A stretch of 64,000 bases of DNA, taken from the NCBI RefSeq assembly GCF_026625045.1, contig NZ_CP113089.1, positions 1,426,001 through 1,490,000 on the forward strand, given 5' to 3'. Below the pieces are notes generated by a model. That model saw nothing but the letters and a program-made list of their open reading frames with translations. It was not told the DNA's origin and searched no databases. This document shows, one piece after another, positions 1-9,439 of the stretch. Each line of letters starts with the position of its first letter. Positions within the stretch are counted from its first letter, which is position 1. The stretch comes from Microcella daejeonensis (GTDB taxonomy: Bacteria > Actinomycetota > Actinomycetes > Actinomycetales > Microbacteriaceae). The translations under genes were made by a program, and so were the position numbers.

Positions 1-623
1 GCGTCATCGCCGCGAACGGCGTCATCACCCTCGCCGCCGCCGAGTCGATCGCCCCGATCTTCACCGAGGTCGTCGTGGCCCCGGGCTTCGAGCCCGAGGC
101 GCTCGAGGTGCTGCGGGCGAAGAAGAACCTGCGCCTGCTGCAGCTGCCCGAGGGCTTCGCGCCCGTCGACCTCGAGCTGCGTCAGATCTCGGGCGGCTAC
201 CTCGGCCAGCGGCCCGACCGGCACTTCGCCGAGGCGGGCGAGTGGCAGCTCGTCTCGGGCGAGGCGGCCGACGAGCAGACGCTCGCCGACCTCGCCTTCG
301 CCTGGCGCGCCTGCCGGGCCGTGAAGTCGAACGCCATCCTGCTCGCGCACCACGGGGCCTCGGTCGGCGTCGGCATGGGGCAGGTCAACCGCGTCGACTC
401 GTGCCACCTCGCGGTCAGCCGCGGCGGTTCCCGGGCGGCCGGCTCGGTGGCCGCCTCCGACGCGTTCTTCCCCTTCGCCGACGGGCTGCAGGTGCTGCTC
501 GACGCGGGCGTGCGCGCCGTCGTGCAGCCCGGCGGATCGGTGCGCGACGAGGAGGTCATCGCCGCCGCGCAGGCCGCCGGCGTCACGATGTACCTCACGG
601 GCGAGCGCCACTTCTTCCACTGA
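1..623 (+). CDS. purH: PurH, bifunctional AICAR transformylase/IMP cyclohydrolase, C-terminal part only
   Basis: Cytoplasmic enzyme for the last two steps of IMP synthesis; only the end of the AICAR transformylase domain lies in the window. The frame is open from base 3, so the gene starts upstream. Visible family hallmarks are [20 protein letters not shown] followed by VNRVDS, the block DAFFPFADG, and the terminal [12 protein letters not shown] ... TGERHFFH, which ends almost exactly where PurH proteins end. About 206 residues are present of a usual 520-540. It fits the one-carbon theme of the window, since PurH uses 10-formyl-THF, which FolD and PurU also handle. Identification is secure; nothing can be said of its promoter. 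Confidence 0.95.
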   Translation, partial: VIAANGVITLAAAESIAPIFTEVVVAPGFEPEALEVLRAKKNLRLLQLPEGFAPVDLELRQISGGYLGQRPDRHFAEAGEWQLVSGEAADEQTLADLAFAWRACRAVKSNAILLAHHGASVGVGMGQVNRVDSCHLAVSRGGSRAAGSVAASDAFFPFADGLQVLLDAGVRAVVQPGGSVRDEEVIAAAQAAGVTMYLTGERHFFH

Positions 624-871
624 TCCCCACTGATCCGCACCGGAGCCCGCCCCTGAGCGGCGCTCGTGTCCAGCGAACGCGGAGCTACCGCCGGTCGACA
701 CGGCGACCCGGCCGGGTCTAGTCTGAAAGGCTGCGCCGAGCCGGCTGCAGCATCCCGCACCGCCACCGCACCGCCACCACGGCGCGCCCCAGGGCGCCTC
801 GCATCCGTGCGCACCGCACGCCCGCACCGCAGCCTCCCTCACGAGGGGAAGCGTTCTCCCGAGGAATGATC

Positions 872-2797
872 GTGTCGACCACCGCAGCGCCGAAGCCCCG
901 CCTCAGCACGTTCCGCGCCATCGCGCGGCTCTACCCGTACGCGAAGCCGGCGATGCCGCGCATCTATCTCGGCATGGTCGCCGCCCTGCTCGCCGGCGTC
1001 GTGGCACTCGCCATCCCGCTCGTGCTGCAGGTGCTCATCGAGGGCTCGCTGCAGTCCGGCGACTCCTCGGGCATCGTGCCCGCGGTGCTGCTCGTGCTCG
1101 CCCTGGGCGTGCTCGAGGCGATCATGATCGCGCTGCGGCGCTGGTTCGTGCTGACCCCGGGCACCTTCATCGAGGCGCGCATGCGCAACGGACTCTACGC
1201 GCAGCTGCAGGATCTGCCGGTCGCCTTCCACGACCGCTGGCAGTCGGGGCAGCTGCTGAGCCGAGCGGTGAGCGACCTCAACCTCATCCGCCGCTGGATC
1301 TCGTTCGGTCTCGTGCTGCTCGTCGTCAACATCGTGACGATCATCATCGGCTTCGGCGTGCTCATCTACTGGAGCCCGTGGCTCGGGCTGCTGTTCCTCG
1401 TCACCTCCATCCCGCTCTGGGTCTACGGCTACCTGTTCGAGAAGAAGTACTCGATCATCGCCCGCCGCGCGCAGGACCAGCAGGGCGACCTCGCCACGGC
1501 GGTCGAGGAGAGCGTGCACGGCATCCGCGTGCTCAAGGCCTTCGGGCGGGGCAAGCACTCGCTGCTGAAGTTCGCCGACCAGGCCGAGCAGCTGCAGGGC
1601 ACCGAGATCGCCAAGGCGCGCGCCATCGGCGGCATCTGGTTCTGGCTCGTGCTCGTGCCCGACGTCACCTTCGCGCTCGCCCTCTTCGGCGGGGTCGCGC
1701 TCGCGGCGGCCGGCGAGCTGCAGGTCTCCGAGCTCTTCGCCTACTTCTTCACCGCCACGGTGCTGCGCTTCCCCATCGAGTCGATCGGCTTCCTCCTCTC
1801 GATGACCTTCGACACCCGCACCGCGGCCGACCGCTTCTTCGAGGTCATGGACGAGGTCAACACCATCACCGACCCCGAGGCCCCCGCGACGATCGCGGCC
1901 CCCGAGGGGCGGCTCGCCTTCGAGGGCGTCGAATTCCGGTACCAGGATGCCGCTCTCACCGAGCCCGCCACGCTCGCGCACATCGACCTCGCCCTGGAGC
2001 CGGGCGAGACGATGGCCCTCGTCGGCATCACCGGCAGCGGCAAGACGACGCTGACGGCGCTCGCGACGCGCCTGTACGACGTGACCGGCGGGCGCGTGAC
2101 GCTCGACGGCGTCGACATCCGCGACCTCAGCCGGCCCGAGCTGCGGCGCCACATCGCCATGGCCTTCGAGGACGCGACGCTGTTCTCGGCGAGCGTGCGC
2201 CACAACGTGCTGCTCGGGCGCCCCGACCTCACGCTGAGCGACGACCCCGCCGACGCGGCGGAGGCCGAGCGCGTGCTCGCCGAGGCGCTCGACATCGCCC
2301 AGGCCGCCTTCGTGCACAGCCTGCCGAACGGCGTCGACACGATGGTGGGGGAGGAGGGCCTGAGCCTCTCCGGCGGCCAGCGCCAGCGCCTCGCCCTCGC
2401 GCGCGCCGTCGCCGCCGACCCGGCGGTGCTCGTGCTCGACGACCCGCTCAGCGCCCTCGACGTCGACACCGAGGCCCTCGTCGAGGCGGCGCTGCGCCGC
2501 GTGCTCGCGAAGACCACGGGCCTCATCGTCGCGCACCGCCCGTCGACCGTGCAGATGGCCGACCGGGTCGCCCTGCTGCAGGAGGGGCGCATCACCGACG
2601 TCAGCACGCACTCCGAGCTGCTGCAGCGCAATGAGCACTACCGCTACGTCATCTCCTCCCTCGAGGACGAGGAGCTCGCGCAGCTCGAGCGCCTCGCCCG
2701 CGAGAAGAAGCTCGCCGAGCAGGAGGGGCGCCGCCGGGAGGACTTCGAGCGGGAGAGCCACGTGATCGAGCGCAGGAACGGGGAGGTCAGCCGATGA
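872..2797 (+). CDS. ABC exporter half-transporter, degenerate-site subunit
   Basis: Membrane-spanning ABC exporter subunit (about 641 residues) expected to pair with the next gene as a heterodimer; substrate unknown. An N-terminal six-helix exporter domain (about 30-320) precedes one nucleotide-binding domain with Walker [10 protein letters not shown] (about 386), signature [10 protein letters not shown] (about 497-506), Walker [13 protein letters not shown] and the H-loop histidine in VAHRPST. The catalytic glutamate after Walker B is Asp and the Q-loop reads MAFEDATLF without its Gln, so this subunit's own ATP site is degenerate. I chose GTG 872 because GAGGA sits 6 nt upstream; ATG 866 would place that sequence against the start codon. 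The 248-base gap before it holds no gene; a TAGTCT at 719-724 could be a -10 box. Its stop overlaps the next start. Confidence 0.9.
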   Translation: MSTTAAPKPRLSTFRAIARLYPYAKPAMPRIYLGMVAALLAGVVALAIPLVLQVLIEGSLQSGDSSGIVPAVLLVLALGVLEAIMIALRRWFVLTPGTFIEARMRNGLYAQLQDLPVAFHDRWQSGQLLSRAVSDLNLIRRWISFGLVLLVVNIVTIIIGFGVLIYWSPWLGLLFLVTSIPLWVYGYLFEKKYSIIARRAQDQQGDLATAVEESVHGIRVLKAFGRGKHSLLKFADQAEQLQGTEIAKARAIGGIWFWLVLVPDVTFALALFGGVALAAAGELQVSELFAYFFTATVLRFPIESIGFLLSMTFDTRTAADRFFEVMDEVNTITDPEAPATIAAPEGRLAFEGVEFRYQDAALTEPATLAHIDLALEPGETMALVGITGSGKTTLTALATRLYDVTGGRVTLDGVDIRDLSRPELRRHIAMAFEDATLFSASVRHNVLLGRPDLTLSDDPADAAEAERVLAEALDIAQAAFVHSLPNGVDTMVGEEGLSLSGGQRQRLALARAVAADPAVLVLDDPLSALDVDTEALVEAALRRVLAKTTGLIVAHRPSTVQMADRVALLQEGRITDVSTHSELLQRNEHYRYVISSLEDEELAQLERLAREKKLAEQEGRRREDFERESHVIERRNGEVSR

Positions 2798-4602
2798 GCG
2801 TCACCGGAGTGCAGGGCGAGGAGCGCGATGACTTCACGCGCGACGAGAGCCGCCAGATCCGCGACCGCTCGCTGCGGCTGCTCGGCTCGCTGCTGCGCCC
2901 GCGCCGGAACCGGGTCATCGTGACGATGATCGTCATCGTCGTCTCCACGGCGCTGCGCGTCGCGGGCCCGGCGCTCATCGCGTTCGGCATCGATCGCGGG
3001 CTCCCGGCCCTGCTCGATCGCAACGACTGGATGCCCCTCTCGCTGATCGTCGGCGCCTACGTGCTGAGCGGCGCGGCGGGAGCTGCGCTCATCGCCGCCT
3101 ACACGGTGATGAGCGCGCGGCTCAGCCAGAGCATCCTGCTGGATCTGCGCAAGCGCGTCTTCCTGCACACCCAGCGCCTCTCCCTCGAGTTCCACGAGTC
3201 GTACACCTCGGGCCGTATCATCGCGCGCCAGACGAGCGACCTCGACTCCATCCGCGAACTGCTCGACTCGGGGCTCAACCAGCTCGTCTCGGGTCTGCTC
3301 TACATGGTGTTCACGGCCGGCGCGCTCGTGCTGCTCGATCCGACGAGCGGCATCGTGCTCGCGATCTCGCTCATCCCGCTCATCGCGCTCACGCGGTGGT
3401 TCCAGGTGCGCTCGCAGACGCTGTTCCGGCAGACGCGCGTGGCCTCGGCGCGCCTTATCGTGCACTTCGTCGAGACGATGACGGGCATCCGCGCGGTCAA
3501 GGCCTTCCGCAAGGAGGGGCGCAACGCCGAGCAGTTCGGCGAGCACGTCGAGGACTACCGGCACGCCAACGCCCGGGTCATCCAGCTGTTCGGCATCTTC
3601 GATCCCGGGCTCGTTCTCATCGGCAACGTCACGGTCGCGATGGTGCTGCTCGTCGGCGGCTTCCGCGTCATCGACGGCGGGCTCGCCCTCGGCACGCTGC
3701 TCGCCGTCGTGCTCTACACCCGCCGCTTCTTCGACCCGGCGGAGGAGATGGCGATGTTCTACAACTCGTACCAGTCGGCCGCCGCCGCCCTGGAGAAGAT
3801 CTCGGGCGTGCTGGAGGAGAAGCCCTCGGTGCCCGACCCGACGACGCCGATCGACCTGTGGAAGGCGCGCGGCACCGTGCACTTCGACCGGGTGCGGTTC
3901 CAGTACACCGAGGACGCGGTCATCCTGCCCGACCTCGACCTCGAGATCCCGGCCGGGCAGACCATCGCCCTGGTCGGCACGACGGGCGCCGGCAAGTCGA
4001 CGCTCGCGAAGCTCATCGCGCGCTTCTACGACCCGACCGAGGGCGCGGTCACCCTCGACGGCGTCGACCTGCGCAAGCTGCACCCGAAGGATCTGCGCCG
4101 CGCGATCGTCATGGTCACGCAGGAGGCGTACCTGTTCTCGGGCACCGTCGCCGACAACATCGCGCTCGGCAAGCCCGAGGCGAGCCGCGACGAGATCGTG
4201 CGGGCCGCGAAGGCCGTCGGCGCGCACGCCTTCATCGAGGCGCTGCCCGACGGCTACGACACCGACGTGAACAAGCGCGGCGGACGCGTCTCGGCCGGCC
4301 AGCGGCAGCTGATCTCCTTCGCGCGCGCGTTCCTCGCCGACCCGGTCGTGCTCATCCTCGACGAGGCGACCGCCTCGCTCGACATCCCGAGCGAGCGCCT
4401 CGTGCAGCAGGGCCTGCAGACCCTCCTCGCCGACCGCACGGCCGTCATCATCGCCCACCGCCTCTCGACGGTGACGATCGCCGACCGCGTGCTCGTCATG
4501 GAGCACGGCCGCGTCATCGAGGACGGCACGCCCGCCGAGCTCATCGCCGGCTCGGGCAAGTTCGCGCAGCTGCACGCCGCCTGGCGCGAGTCGCTCGTCT
4601 GA
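2794..4602 (+). CDS. ABC exporter half-transporter, canonical Walker B subunit
   Basis: Second half-transporter (602 residues), translationally coupled to the first by an ATGA overlap. Six-helix domain at about 40-330, then a nucleotide-binding domain with Walker [10 protein letters not shown] (about 395-402), Q-loop VTQEAYLF, Walker [13 protein letters not shown] with the catalytic Glu at about 524, and a switch histidine in IAHRLST. Its signature motif is RVSAGQRQ rather than LSGGQ. This complements the partner: the canonical Walker B here would face the intact LSGGQ of the first subunit, and the altered signature would face the partner's degenerate Walker B. That is the known arrangement of heterodimeric exporters such as TM287/288. 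A drug, lipid or peptide substrate is possible; sequence alone does not decide. Confidence 0.9.
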   Translation: MSVTGVQGEERDDFTRDESRQIRDRSLRLLGSLLRPRRNRVIVTMIVIVVSTALRVAGPALIAFGIDRGLPALLDRNDWMPLSLIVGAYVLSGAAGAALIAAYTVMSARLSQSILLDLRKRVFLHTQRLSLEFHESYTSGRIIARQTSDLDSIRELLDSGLNQLVSGLLYMVFTAGALVLLDPTSGIVLAISLIPLIALTRWFQVRSQTLFRQTRVASARLIVHFVETMTGIRAVKAFRKEGRNAEQFGEHVEDYRHANARVIQLFGIFDPGLVLIGNVTVAMVLLVGGFRVIDGGLALGTLLAVVLYTRRFFDPAEEMAMFYNSYQSAAAALEKISGVLEEKPSVPDPTTPIDLWKARGTVHFDRVRFQYTEDAVILPDLDLEIPAGQTIALVGTTGAGKSTLAKLIARFYDPTEGAVTLDGVDLRKLHPKDLRRAIVMVTQEAYLFSGTVADNIALGKPEASRDEIVRAAKAVGAHAFIEALPDGYDTDVNKRGGRVSAGQRQLISFARAFLADPVVLILDEATASLDIPSERLVQQGLQTLLADRTAVIIAHRLSTVTIADRVLVMEHGRVIEDGTPAELIAGSGKFAQLHAAWRESLV

Positions 4603-4610
4603 CCTGCGTC

Positions 4611-4644
4611 GGGCATCCCGCCCTCGACCGGCGGCGGGATGCCC
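4611..4644. terminator. Hairpin between convergent genes
   Basis: A perfect 12-bp stem, GGGCATCCCGCC at 4611-4622 with its complement at 4633-4644 and a 10-nt loop, lies 8 nt after the ABC exporter stop and 20 nt before the end of the opposing gene. No T run follows, as is common in actinobacteria. The stem is built from an inverted pair of the octamer GGATGCCC that recurs all over the window. Confidence 0.7.
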
Positions 4645-4664
4645 GGCGCGAGCCGCCTGCTGCC

Positions 4665-5024
4665 CTAGTCGGCCGGCGCCCAGCGGCACGCCGCGAGGTC
4701 GAGCCGGTACGCGTCGGGCTCGCCGCGCGGCCCCGTCCACCGGAGCGGGGTGGCCTCCTGCTCGTAGTGCTCGAGCGCCTCGGCCTCGTGGCCGGCGGGA
4801 GGGCGCGCGTCGGCGCGCACGACCCGCCACCACGGCAGGCTCGAGCCCTCGAGGGCCATGACGCGGCCGACCGCACGGGCGCCGCGGGAGCCGAGGGCCG
4901 CGGCCACGTCTCCGTAGGTCATGACGCGGCCGGGAGGGATCTCGGCGACGACGAGCAGCACGGCGCCGCCGAAGTCGAGCGGCGCCGGCTCGTCGCCGGC
5001 GGACGGCCGCAGCGGGGCATCCAT
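4665..5024 (-). CDS. Alkyltransferase-like protein (MGMT family, Trp in place of catalytic Cys)
   Basis: A 119-residue protein with the DNA-binding domain of O6-alkylguanine-DNA alkyltransferases. The helix-turn-helix region reads PPGRVMTYGDVAAALG, then RAVGRVMA and SLPWWRVVRADARPP. In true MGMT the active site is PCHR; here it is PWWR, so the alkyl-acceptor cysteine is absent. Proteins of this kind (ATL family) bind alkylated guanine and hand it to nucleotide excision repair rather than repairing it directly. The ATG at 5024 gives the usual short ATL length. It lies 23 nt after the stop of the GNAT gene on the same strand and lacks a clear ribosome site, so coupled translation is likely. Function is inferred from the family. 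Confidence 0.8.
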   Translation of the reverse strand: MDAPLRPSAGDEPAPLDFGGAVLLVVAEIPPGRVMTYGDVAAALGSRGARAVGRVMALEGSSLPWWRVVRADARPPAGHEAEALEHYEQEATPLRWTGPRGEPDAYRLDLAACRWAPAD

Positions 5025-5047
5025 CGACGGAGGGACGGTGACGCCGC

Positions 5048-5500
5048 TCAGATGGCGAGCGAGCCGATCTTCTCGCCGTACTCGGTCTCGCCGACCTCCT
5101 GGAACCCGAGGCGCTGGAAGAAGGCCCCGGGGCCGTCGTCGCCGGTCTCCCAGATGACGGTGATGGCGTCGAAGCCGCGCGACTTGGCCTCGGCGGCGAG
5201 CTCGTGCACGGCGAAGCGGCCGACGCCCTGGCCCTGGCGGGTGGCGTCGACGTTGACGCGCCAGATGCAGGCGCGGAACTCGGGGCGATCGTGCTCGGCG
5301 TCGAAGTTGCCGCGGATGAAGCCGACCACGTCGTCGCCGCGCAGCACGACGCGGGCCCAGGTGGTGGTCGGGTTCAGGTAGGCGTCGGCGGCCGAGTACG
5401 AGACGGGGGTGACGTACTGCTCCTGCCCGGGGCGCAGCGTGAGGCCGTTGGCCGCCACGATGGTCTTCGCCGACAGCTCTTCGAGTCTCAGATCGCTCAT
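5048..5500 (-). CDS. GNAT-family N-acetyltransferase
   Basis: A 150-residue single-domain acetyltransferase. The acetyl-CoA binding motif A is visible as WRVNVDATRQGQGVGRFAV (Q/RxxGxG/A type) and the C-terminal AFFQRLGFQEVGE is the usual GNAT end motif. The substrate is not evident; the N-terminal half resembles spermidine/diamine acetyltransferase-like members, but weakly. The start at 5500 has no Shine-Dalgarno but a -10-like TAGCCT (5507-5512) 6 nt upstream, suggesting a leaderless transcript. It heads a two-gene unit with the alkyltransferase-like gene. Confidence 0.8.
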   Translation of the reverse strand: MSDLRLEELSAKTIVAANGLTLRPGQEQYVTPVSYSAADAYLNPTTTWARVVLRGDDVVGFIRGNFDAEHDRPEFRACIWRVNVDATRQGQGVGRFAVHELAAEAKSRGFDAITVIWETGDDGPGAFFQRLGFQEVGETEYGEKIGSLAI

Positions 5501-5543
5501 GACGACAGGCTATCCAGATCCCCCCGGACGGGGGTGGGAGATT

Positions 5544-5582
5544 TATCTCGATGTCGAGGTACCTCTGCCGAGCCGCTAGACT
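5544..5582 (+). promoter_or_regulatory. icd promoter with an operator-like palindrome
   Basis: TAGACT at 5577-5582 is a good -10 box 47 nt before the icd start. The region where a -35 would sit is occupied by an 18-bp imperfect palindrome, TATCTCGATGTCGAGGTA (5544-5561), with two half sites TCGA..TCGAG around a TG centre. No TTGACA-like -35 is seen. A protein bound to the palindrome would therefore compete with or assist polymerase. The regulator is unknown to me. Confidence 0.5.
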
Positions 5583-5628
5583 TCTGCGGGCTTCGCCGCC
5601 GGTGCGGAGGCAACCAGAAAGGACCGAC

Positions 5629-6843
5629 GTGCAGAAGATCAAGGTCGAAGGAACGGTCGTCGAGCTCGACGGCGACGAGATGACCCGCATCATCTGGCAG
5701 TTCATCAAGGACCGCCTCATCCACCCGTACCTCGACGTCACGCTCGAGTACTACGACCTCGGCATCCAGCACCGCGACGAGACCGACGACCAGGTCACGA
5801 TCGACGCCGCGCACGCCATCCAGAAGCACGGCGTCGGCGTCAAGTGCGCCACCATCACCCCCGACGAGGCCCGCGTCGAGGAGTTCGGCCTCAAGAAGAT
5901 GTGGCGCAGCCCGAATGGCACGATCCGCAACATCCTCGGCGGCGTGATCTTCCGCGAGCCGATCATCATCTCGAACATCCCGCGCCTCGTGCCCGGCTGG
6001 AACAAGCCGATCATCATCGGCCGCCACGCTTTCGGCGACCAGTACCGCGCCACCGACTTCCTGTTCAAGGGCGAGGGCACGCTGACCGTCGAGTTTACCC
6101 CGAAGGACGGCGGCGAGGCCCAGAAGTTCGAGGTCTACCAGTCGCCCGGCGACGGCATCGCGCAGGTGCAGTACAACCTCGACGCCTCGATCATCGACTT
6201 CGCGCGCGCCTCGCTGAACTACGGCCTCTCGCGCAACTACCCCGTCTACCTCTCGACGAAGAACACCATCCTCAAGGCCTACGACGGCCGCTTCAAGGAT
6301 CTGTTCCAGGAGATCTACGAGGCCGAGTTCAAGGACAAGTTCGAGGCCGCGGGCATCACCTACGAGCACCGCCTCATCGACGACATGGTCGCGAGCGCGA
6401 TGAAGTGGGAGGGCGGCTACGTCTGGGCCTGCAAGAACTACGACGGCGACGTGCAGAGCGACACCGTGGCCCAGGGCTTCGGCTCGCTCGGTCTCATGAC
6501 CAGCGTGCTCACGACGCCCGACGGCAGGATCGTCGAGGCCGAGGCGGCCCACGGCACGGTGACCCGCCACTACCGCCAGCACCAGCAGGGCAAGCCCACC
6601 TCGACGAACCCGATCGCCTCGATCTTCGCCTGGACCCGCGGGCTCATGCACCGCGGCAAGCTCGACGGCAACGCCGCGCTCATCACCTTCGCCGAGACCC
6701 TCGAGGACGTCGTGATCACGACCGTCGAGAGCGGCAAGATGACGAAGGACCTCGCGCTGCTCGTCGGCCCCGACCAGCAGTGGCTCACCACGGAGGCCTT
6801 CCTCGAGGCCCTCGACGAGAACCTGCAGCAGCGCCTGGCCTAG
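5629..6843 (+). CDS. icd: NADP-dependent isocitrate dehydrogenase, homodimeric type
   Basis: TCA-cycle enzyme converting isocitrate to 2-oxoglutarate and CO2 with NADPH formation, in the cytoplasm. The 404-residue length and sequences such as [54 protein letters not shown] and [12 protein letters not shown] mark the eukaryote-like homodimeric class rather than the 740-residue monomeric enzyme of many actinobacteria. GTG 5629 is preferred over an upstream in-frame ATG because AGAAAGGA ends 6 nt before it and the protein then starts as family members do ([17 protein letters not shown]). Single gene with its own promoter and a strong terminator. Confidence 0.97.
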   Translation: MQKIKVEGTVVELDGDEMTRIIWQFIKDRLIHPYLDVTLEYYDLGIQHRDETDDQVTIDAAHAIQKHGVGVKCATITPDEARVEEFGLKKMWRSPNGTIRNILGGVIFREPIIISNIPRLVPGWNKPIIIGRHAFGDQYRATDFLFKGEGTLTVEFTPKDGGEAQKFEVYQSPGDGIAQVQYNLDASIIDFARASLNYGLSRNYPVYLSTKNTILKAYDGRFKDLFQEIYEAEFKDKFEAAGITYEHRLIDDMVASAMKWEGGYVWACKNYDGDVQSDTVAQGFGSLGLMTSVLTTPDGRIVEAEAAHGTVTRHYRQHQQGKPTSTNPIASIFAWTRGLMHRGKLDGNAALITFAETLEDVVITTVESGKMTKDLALLVGPDQQWLTTEAFLEALDENLQQRLA

Positions 6844-6877
6844 TGCCGAGCGCGCGGTCGTCGACGACGGCCGCATG

Positions 6878-6922
6878 AACGAGGGGATGCCCGCGACGAC
6901 TCGTCGCGGGCATCCCCTCGTT
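6878..6922 (+). terminator. Strong hairpin terminator after icd
   Basis: Two 22-nt arms, 6878-6899 and 6901-6922, are perfect complements with one base between them, so a long stem with a tight loop forms 35 nt after the icd stop, followed by TTAA. The arms contain an inverted pair of the GGATGCCC octamer (6885-6892 and 6909-6916). Confidence 0.85.
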
Positions 6923-7002
6923 AACCGCCCCGCGTCGCCGCGCCCGCCCGATCGGGCCCTTCGCCCCTGGCGGCGCCCCCGCCCCGGGTGTACACCGAAG
7001 CC

Positions 7003-8913
7003 ATGGCCCCTGTGCTCGCGCTCGTGCGCCGCGTCCCGCTCGTGGTGCTGACGCTCGTCGTCGGAGCGGCCGCCCTCGCGCTCGTCGCCGTGGGCCTGGA
7101 GCCCGCTGCCCGCTGGGGCGTCTCCCTCTACGCCCTCGCGATCGCGGCCGTCGAGGCGGTGCGCATGATCCGCGGCCTGCTCGCGCGGCGGCTCGGTCTC
7201 GACGTGCTCGCGGTCACGGCGATCGTCAGCACCGTCGCGGTCGGCGAGTACGCGGCGAGCCTCATCATCGTGCTCATGCTCACCGGGGGAGAGGCGCTCG
7301 AGGTCGCCGCCGCGGGGCGCGCCCAGCGCGAGCTGCGGGCGCTGCTCGAGCGCGTGCCGCAGCAGGCGCACCGCATCGACAGCACGGGCGGCATCGTCGA
7401 CATCGCGGCGGATCAGGTGCGGGTCGGCGACCGTCTGCTCGTGCGCCCCGCCGAGCTCGTGCCCGTCGATTCCGCCCTGGTGAGCGCCGCGGCGAGCATC
7501 GACGAGTCGTCGCTCACGGGCGAGAGCATGCCGGTCGACAAGCAGGCGGGCGACGCGGTGCTGAGCGGATCGCTCAACGGGGCGGCGGCCGTCGAGGTCG
7601 TCGCGATGGCCGTCGCCGCCGACTCGCAGTACCAGCGCATCGTCGAGCTCGTGCGCGAGGCCACCGCCAGCACCGCCCCCCTCGTGCGGCTCGCCGACCG
7701 CTACGCCGTGCCCTTCACCGCGGTCTCGCTCGCCATCGCGGGCGTCGCGTGGATGCTCAGCGGCGACCCCGTGCGCTTCGCCGAGGTGCTCGTGGTGGCG
7801 ACCCCCTGCCCGCTGCTCATCGCCGCCCCCGTGGCCTTCATGGGCGGCATGAGCAGCGCGGCCAAGCGAGGGATCGTGATGAAGAGCGCGGCCTCGCTCG
7901 AGGTGCTCGCCCGCGCGCGCACGGTCGCCTTCGACAAGACGGGGACGCTCACCGCCGGGCATCCGGCGGTCGTGGGGGTGCATCCCGAGCCGGGCGTCAG
8001 CGCCGACGAGCTGCTGCGCCTCGTCGGCTCAGCGGAGCGGTACTCCTCGCACGTGCTCGCCGCGGCTCTGCGCGATGCGGCGGCGGGAGCGGGGCTGCTG
8101 CTGGCGGACTCCGATGACGCGCGGGAGGAGGCGACCTTCGGCGTCGCCGCGACGATCGACGGCAGGAGCGTCGTCGTGGGCAAGCCCGCCTTCGTGGAGC
8201 AGCGGGCGACGGGGGTGCGGCGGTCGGCGATCGAGAGGGGCCGCGCGGTGGTCTACGCGGGCGTCGACGGCGTGTTCGCCGGCACGATCGAGCTGCGGGA
8301 CGGCGTGCGGCCGGAGGCGGCGAGGACGCTCGCCGCGCTGCGCCGCGCGGGTCTCGAGCGCACCATCATGCTGACGGGCGACGTCGAGGCGACCGCCCGA
8401 CCGATCGCGGAGGGTCTCGGCATCGCCGAGGTGCATGCGGAGTGCCTGCCCGAGGACAAGGTTGCCCTCGTGCGGTGGGCGCAGCCGCGGCCCGTGATCA
8501 TGGTCGGCGACGGGGTCAACGACGCGCCCGTGCTCGCGGTCGCCGACGTAGGGGTCGCGATGGGCGCGACGGGGTCGACCGCGGCGAGCGAATCGGCCGA
8601 CGTCGTCATCATGGTCGACGACCTCACGCGGGTCGCGTGGGCGGTCGTCATCGGGCAGCGCACGGTGCGCATCGCGCTGCAGAGCATCGGCCTCGGCATC
8701 GCCGTCTCGATCGCGCTCATGCTCGTGGCGGCGGCCGGTCTGCTGCCGGCGGTCGCGGGGGCCCTGCTGCAGGAGCTGGTCGATCTGCTCGCCATCCTCG
8801 GGGCGCTGCGCGCGGTGCGCGCGGGCCGCGCCCCGATGCCCGGCCTCGATGGGGTCGAGGCGAGGGGCGCCGGGGCGCGGCCGATGCGGGCGAGCGAGGT
8901 GCTGCGGCCCTAG
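7003..8913 (+). CDS. P1B-type metal-transporting ATPase, TPCP class
   Basis: Membrane pump of about 636 residues moving a transition-metal ion at the expense of ATP. Actuator motif SSLTGES (about 170), metal-site helix VVATPCPLLIAAP (about 264), phosphorylation motif FDKTGTLT (Asp about 311) and hinge GDGVNDAPVLA are intact. There is no N-terminal metal-binding domain and no Cys or His cluster. The transmembrane metal motif is TPC, not CPC or SPC, and the P1B His-Pro signature in the nucleotide domain reads SSHVLA, that is His-Val. The last helix carries QELVDLLAILGALR with charged residues that may line the path. Metal specificity is unresolved (TPC forms have been linked to iron or nickel). 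ATG 7003 is preferred to GTG 6988; neither has a clear ribosome site. Its stop overlaps the hsp20 stop. Confidence 0.88.
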   Translation: MAPVLALVRRVPLVVLTLVVGAAALALVAVGLEPAARWGVSLYALAIAAVEAVRMIRGLLARRLGLDVLAVTAIVSTVAVGEYAASLIIVLMLTGGEALEVAAAGRAQRELRALLERVPQQAHRIDSTGGIVDIAADQVRVGDRLLVRPAELVPVDSALVSAAASIDESSLTGESMPVDKQAGDAVLSGSLNGAAAVEVVAMAVAADSQYQRIVELVREATASTAPLVRLADRYAVPFTAVSLAIAGVAWMLSGDPVRFAEVLVVATPCPLLIAAPVAFMGGMSSAAKRGIVMKSAASLEVLARARTVAFDKTGTLTAGHPAVVGVHPEPGVSADELLRLVGSAERYSSHVLAAALRDAAAGAGLLLADSDDAREEATFGVAATIDGRSVVVGKPAFVEQRATGVRRSAIERGRAVVYAGVDGVFAGTIELRDGVRPEAARTLAALRRAGLERTIMLTGDVEATARPIAEGLGIAEVHAECLPEDKVALVRWAQPRPVIMVGDGVNDAPVLAVADVGVAMGATGSTAASESADVVIMVDDLTRVAWAVVIGQRTVRIALQSIGLGIAVSIALMLVAAAGLLPAVAGALLQELVDLLAILGALRAVRAGRAPMPGLDGVEARGAGARPMRASEVLRP

Positions 8914-9332
8914 GCCGAGACCTCCGCGCGGTCGGGCGCGGTCGCGATGCTGATCTTGCGCGGCTTCGCCTTCTCGAGCACGGGGATCATGATGCTGAGC
9001 ACGCCGTTCTCGTAGTGCGCCGAGATGGCCTCGGTGTCGATGTCATTGCCGAGGGTGAGCTGGCGCAGGAACGACCCGGACGGGCGCTCGCGGGTGAGCC
9101 ACTGCACGCCCTCCTTCGAGCGCGGGGTGCGCTCGGCACGGATGGTGAGCAGCTGGCCGTCGACATCGAGGTCGACCGAGCCGGGATCGATGCCGGGCAG
9201 GTCGGCGCTGAGCACGAAGTGGTCGCCGTCGCGGTAGAGATCCATGGGCATGAGACGCGGGCTCTCGCGCCGGTCGAGCAGGCTGCCGGCCATGCGGTCG
9301 AACTCGCGGAACGGGTCGAAGAGCATCGACAT
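8910..9332 (-). CDS. Small heat-shock protein, Hsp20/alpha-crystallin family
   Basis: ATP-independent holdase chaperone of 140 residues in the cytoplasm. An alpha-crystallin domain runs from about 30 to 130 with the typical SADLPGIDPGSVDLDVDGQLL strand region (SADLPGID onward), a GSFLRQLTL block and ENGVLSIMIPVLEKAKPRKI at the end, in which the I-x-I/V tail motif appears. Start ATG 9332 has AGGAGGA 8 nt upstream. The stop codon is interleaved with that of the metal ATPase in the 4-bp palindrome CTAG (8910-8913), so the two genes are exactly tail to tail. Expression is predicted to be heat-inducible through two repressor sites (see HAIR and CIRCE entries). Confidence 0.95.
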   Translation of the reverse strand: MSMLFDPFREFDRMAGSLLDRRESPRLMPMDLYRDGDHFVLSADLPGIDPGSVDLDVDGQLLTIRAERTPRSKEGVQWLTRERPSGSFLRQLTLGNDIDTEAISAHYENGVLSIMIPVLEKAKPRKISIATAPDRAEVSA

Positions 9333-9382
9333 GGTAATCGTCCTCCTGGGTGACGAACGCCCTCGCGGGCGGGGTTCCGAGA

Positions 9383-9403
9383 GTTGAGTCGAGGCGACTC
9401 AAC
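9383..9403 (-). promoter_or_regulatory. HAIR operator (HspR site) of hsp20
   Basis: GTTGAGT-N7-ACTCAAC matches the HspR-associated inverted repeat consensus (CTTGAGT-N7-ACTCAAG) except for the outermost base on each side, which remain complementary. It lies just downstream of the hsp20 -10 box, over the transcription start, 50 nt before the start codon. Confidence 0.85.
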
Positions 9404-9410
9404 TAGCGAT

Positions 9411-9439
9411 AATCTAGCACTCGGGTCGGGAGAGTGCCA
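9411..9439 (-). promoter_or_regulatory. hsp20 promoter
   Basis: Read on the minus strand, TGGCAC (9434-9439) and TAGATT (9411-9416) are separated by 17 bp and fit sigma-70-type -35 and -10 boxes. The CIRCE element covers the whole promoter core. Confidence 0.7.

Noticed and set aside
839-4833. Open frames of 640 and 729 codons on the minus strand opposite the ABC exporter genes
   Set aside because: They are antisense shadows typical of 70+ percent GC DNA; the translations are Arg/Ala/Asp-rich with no domains, while the plus-strand frames carry complete ABC motifs.
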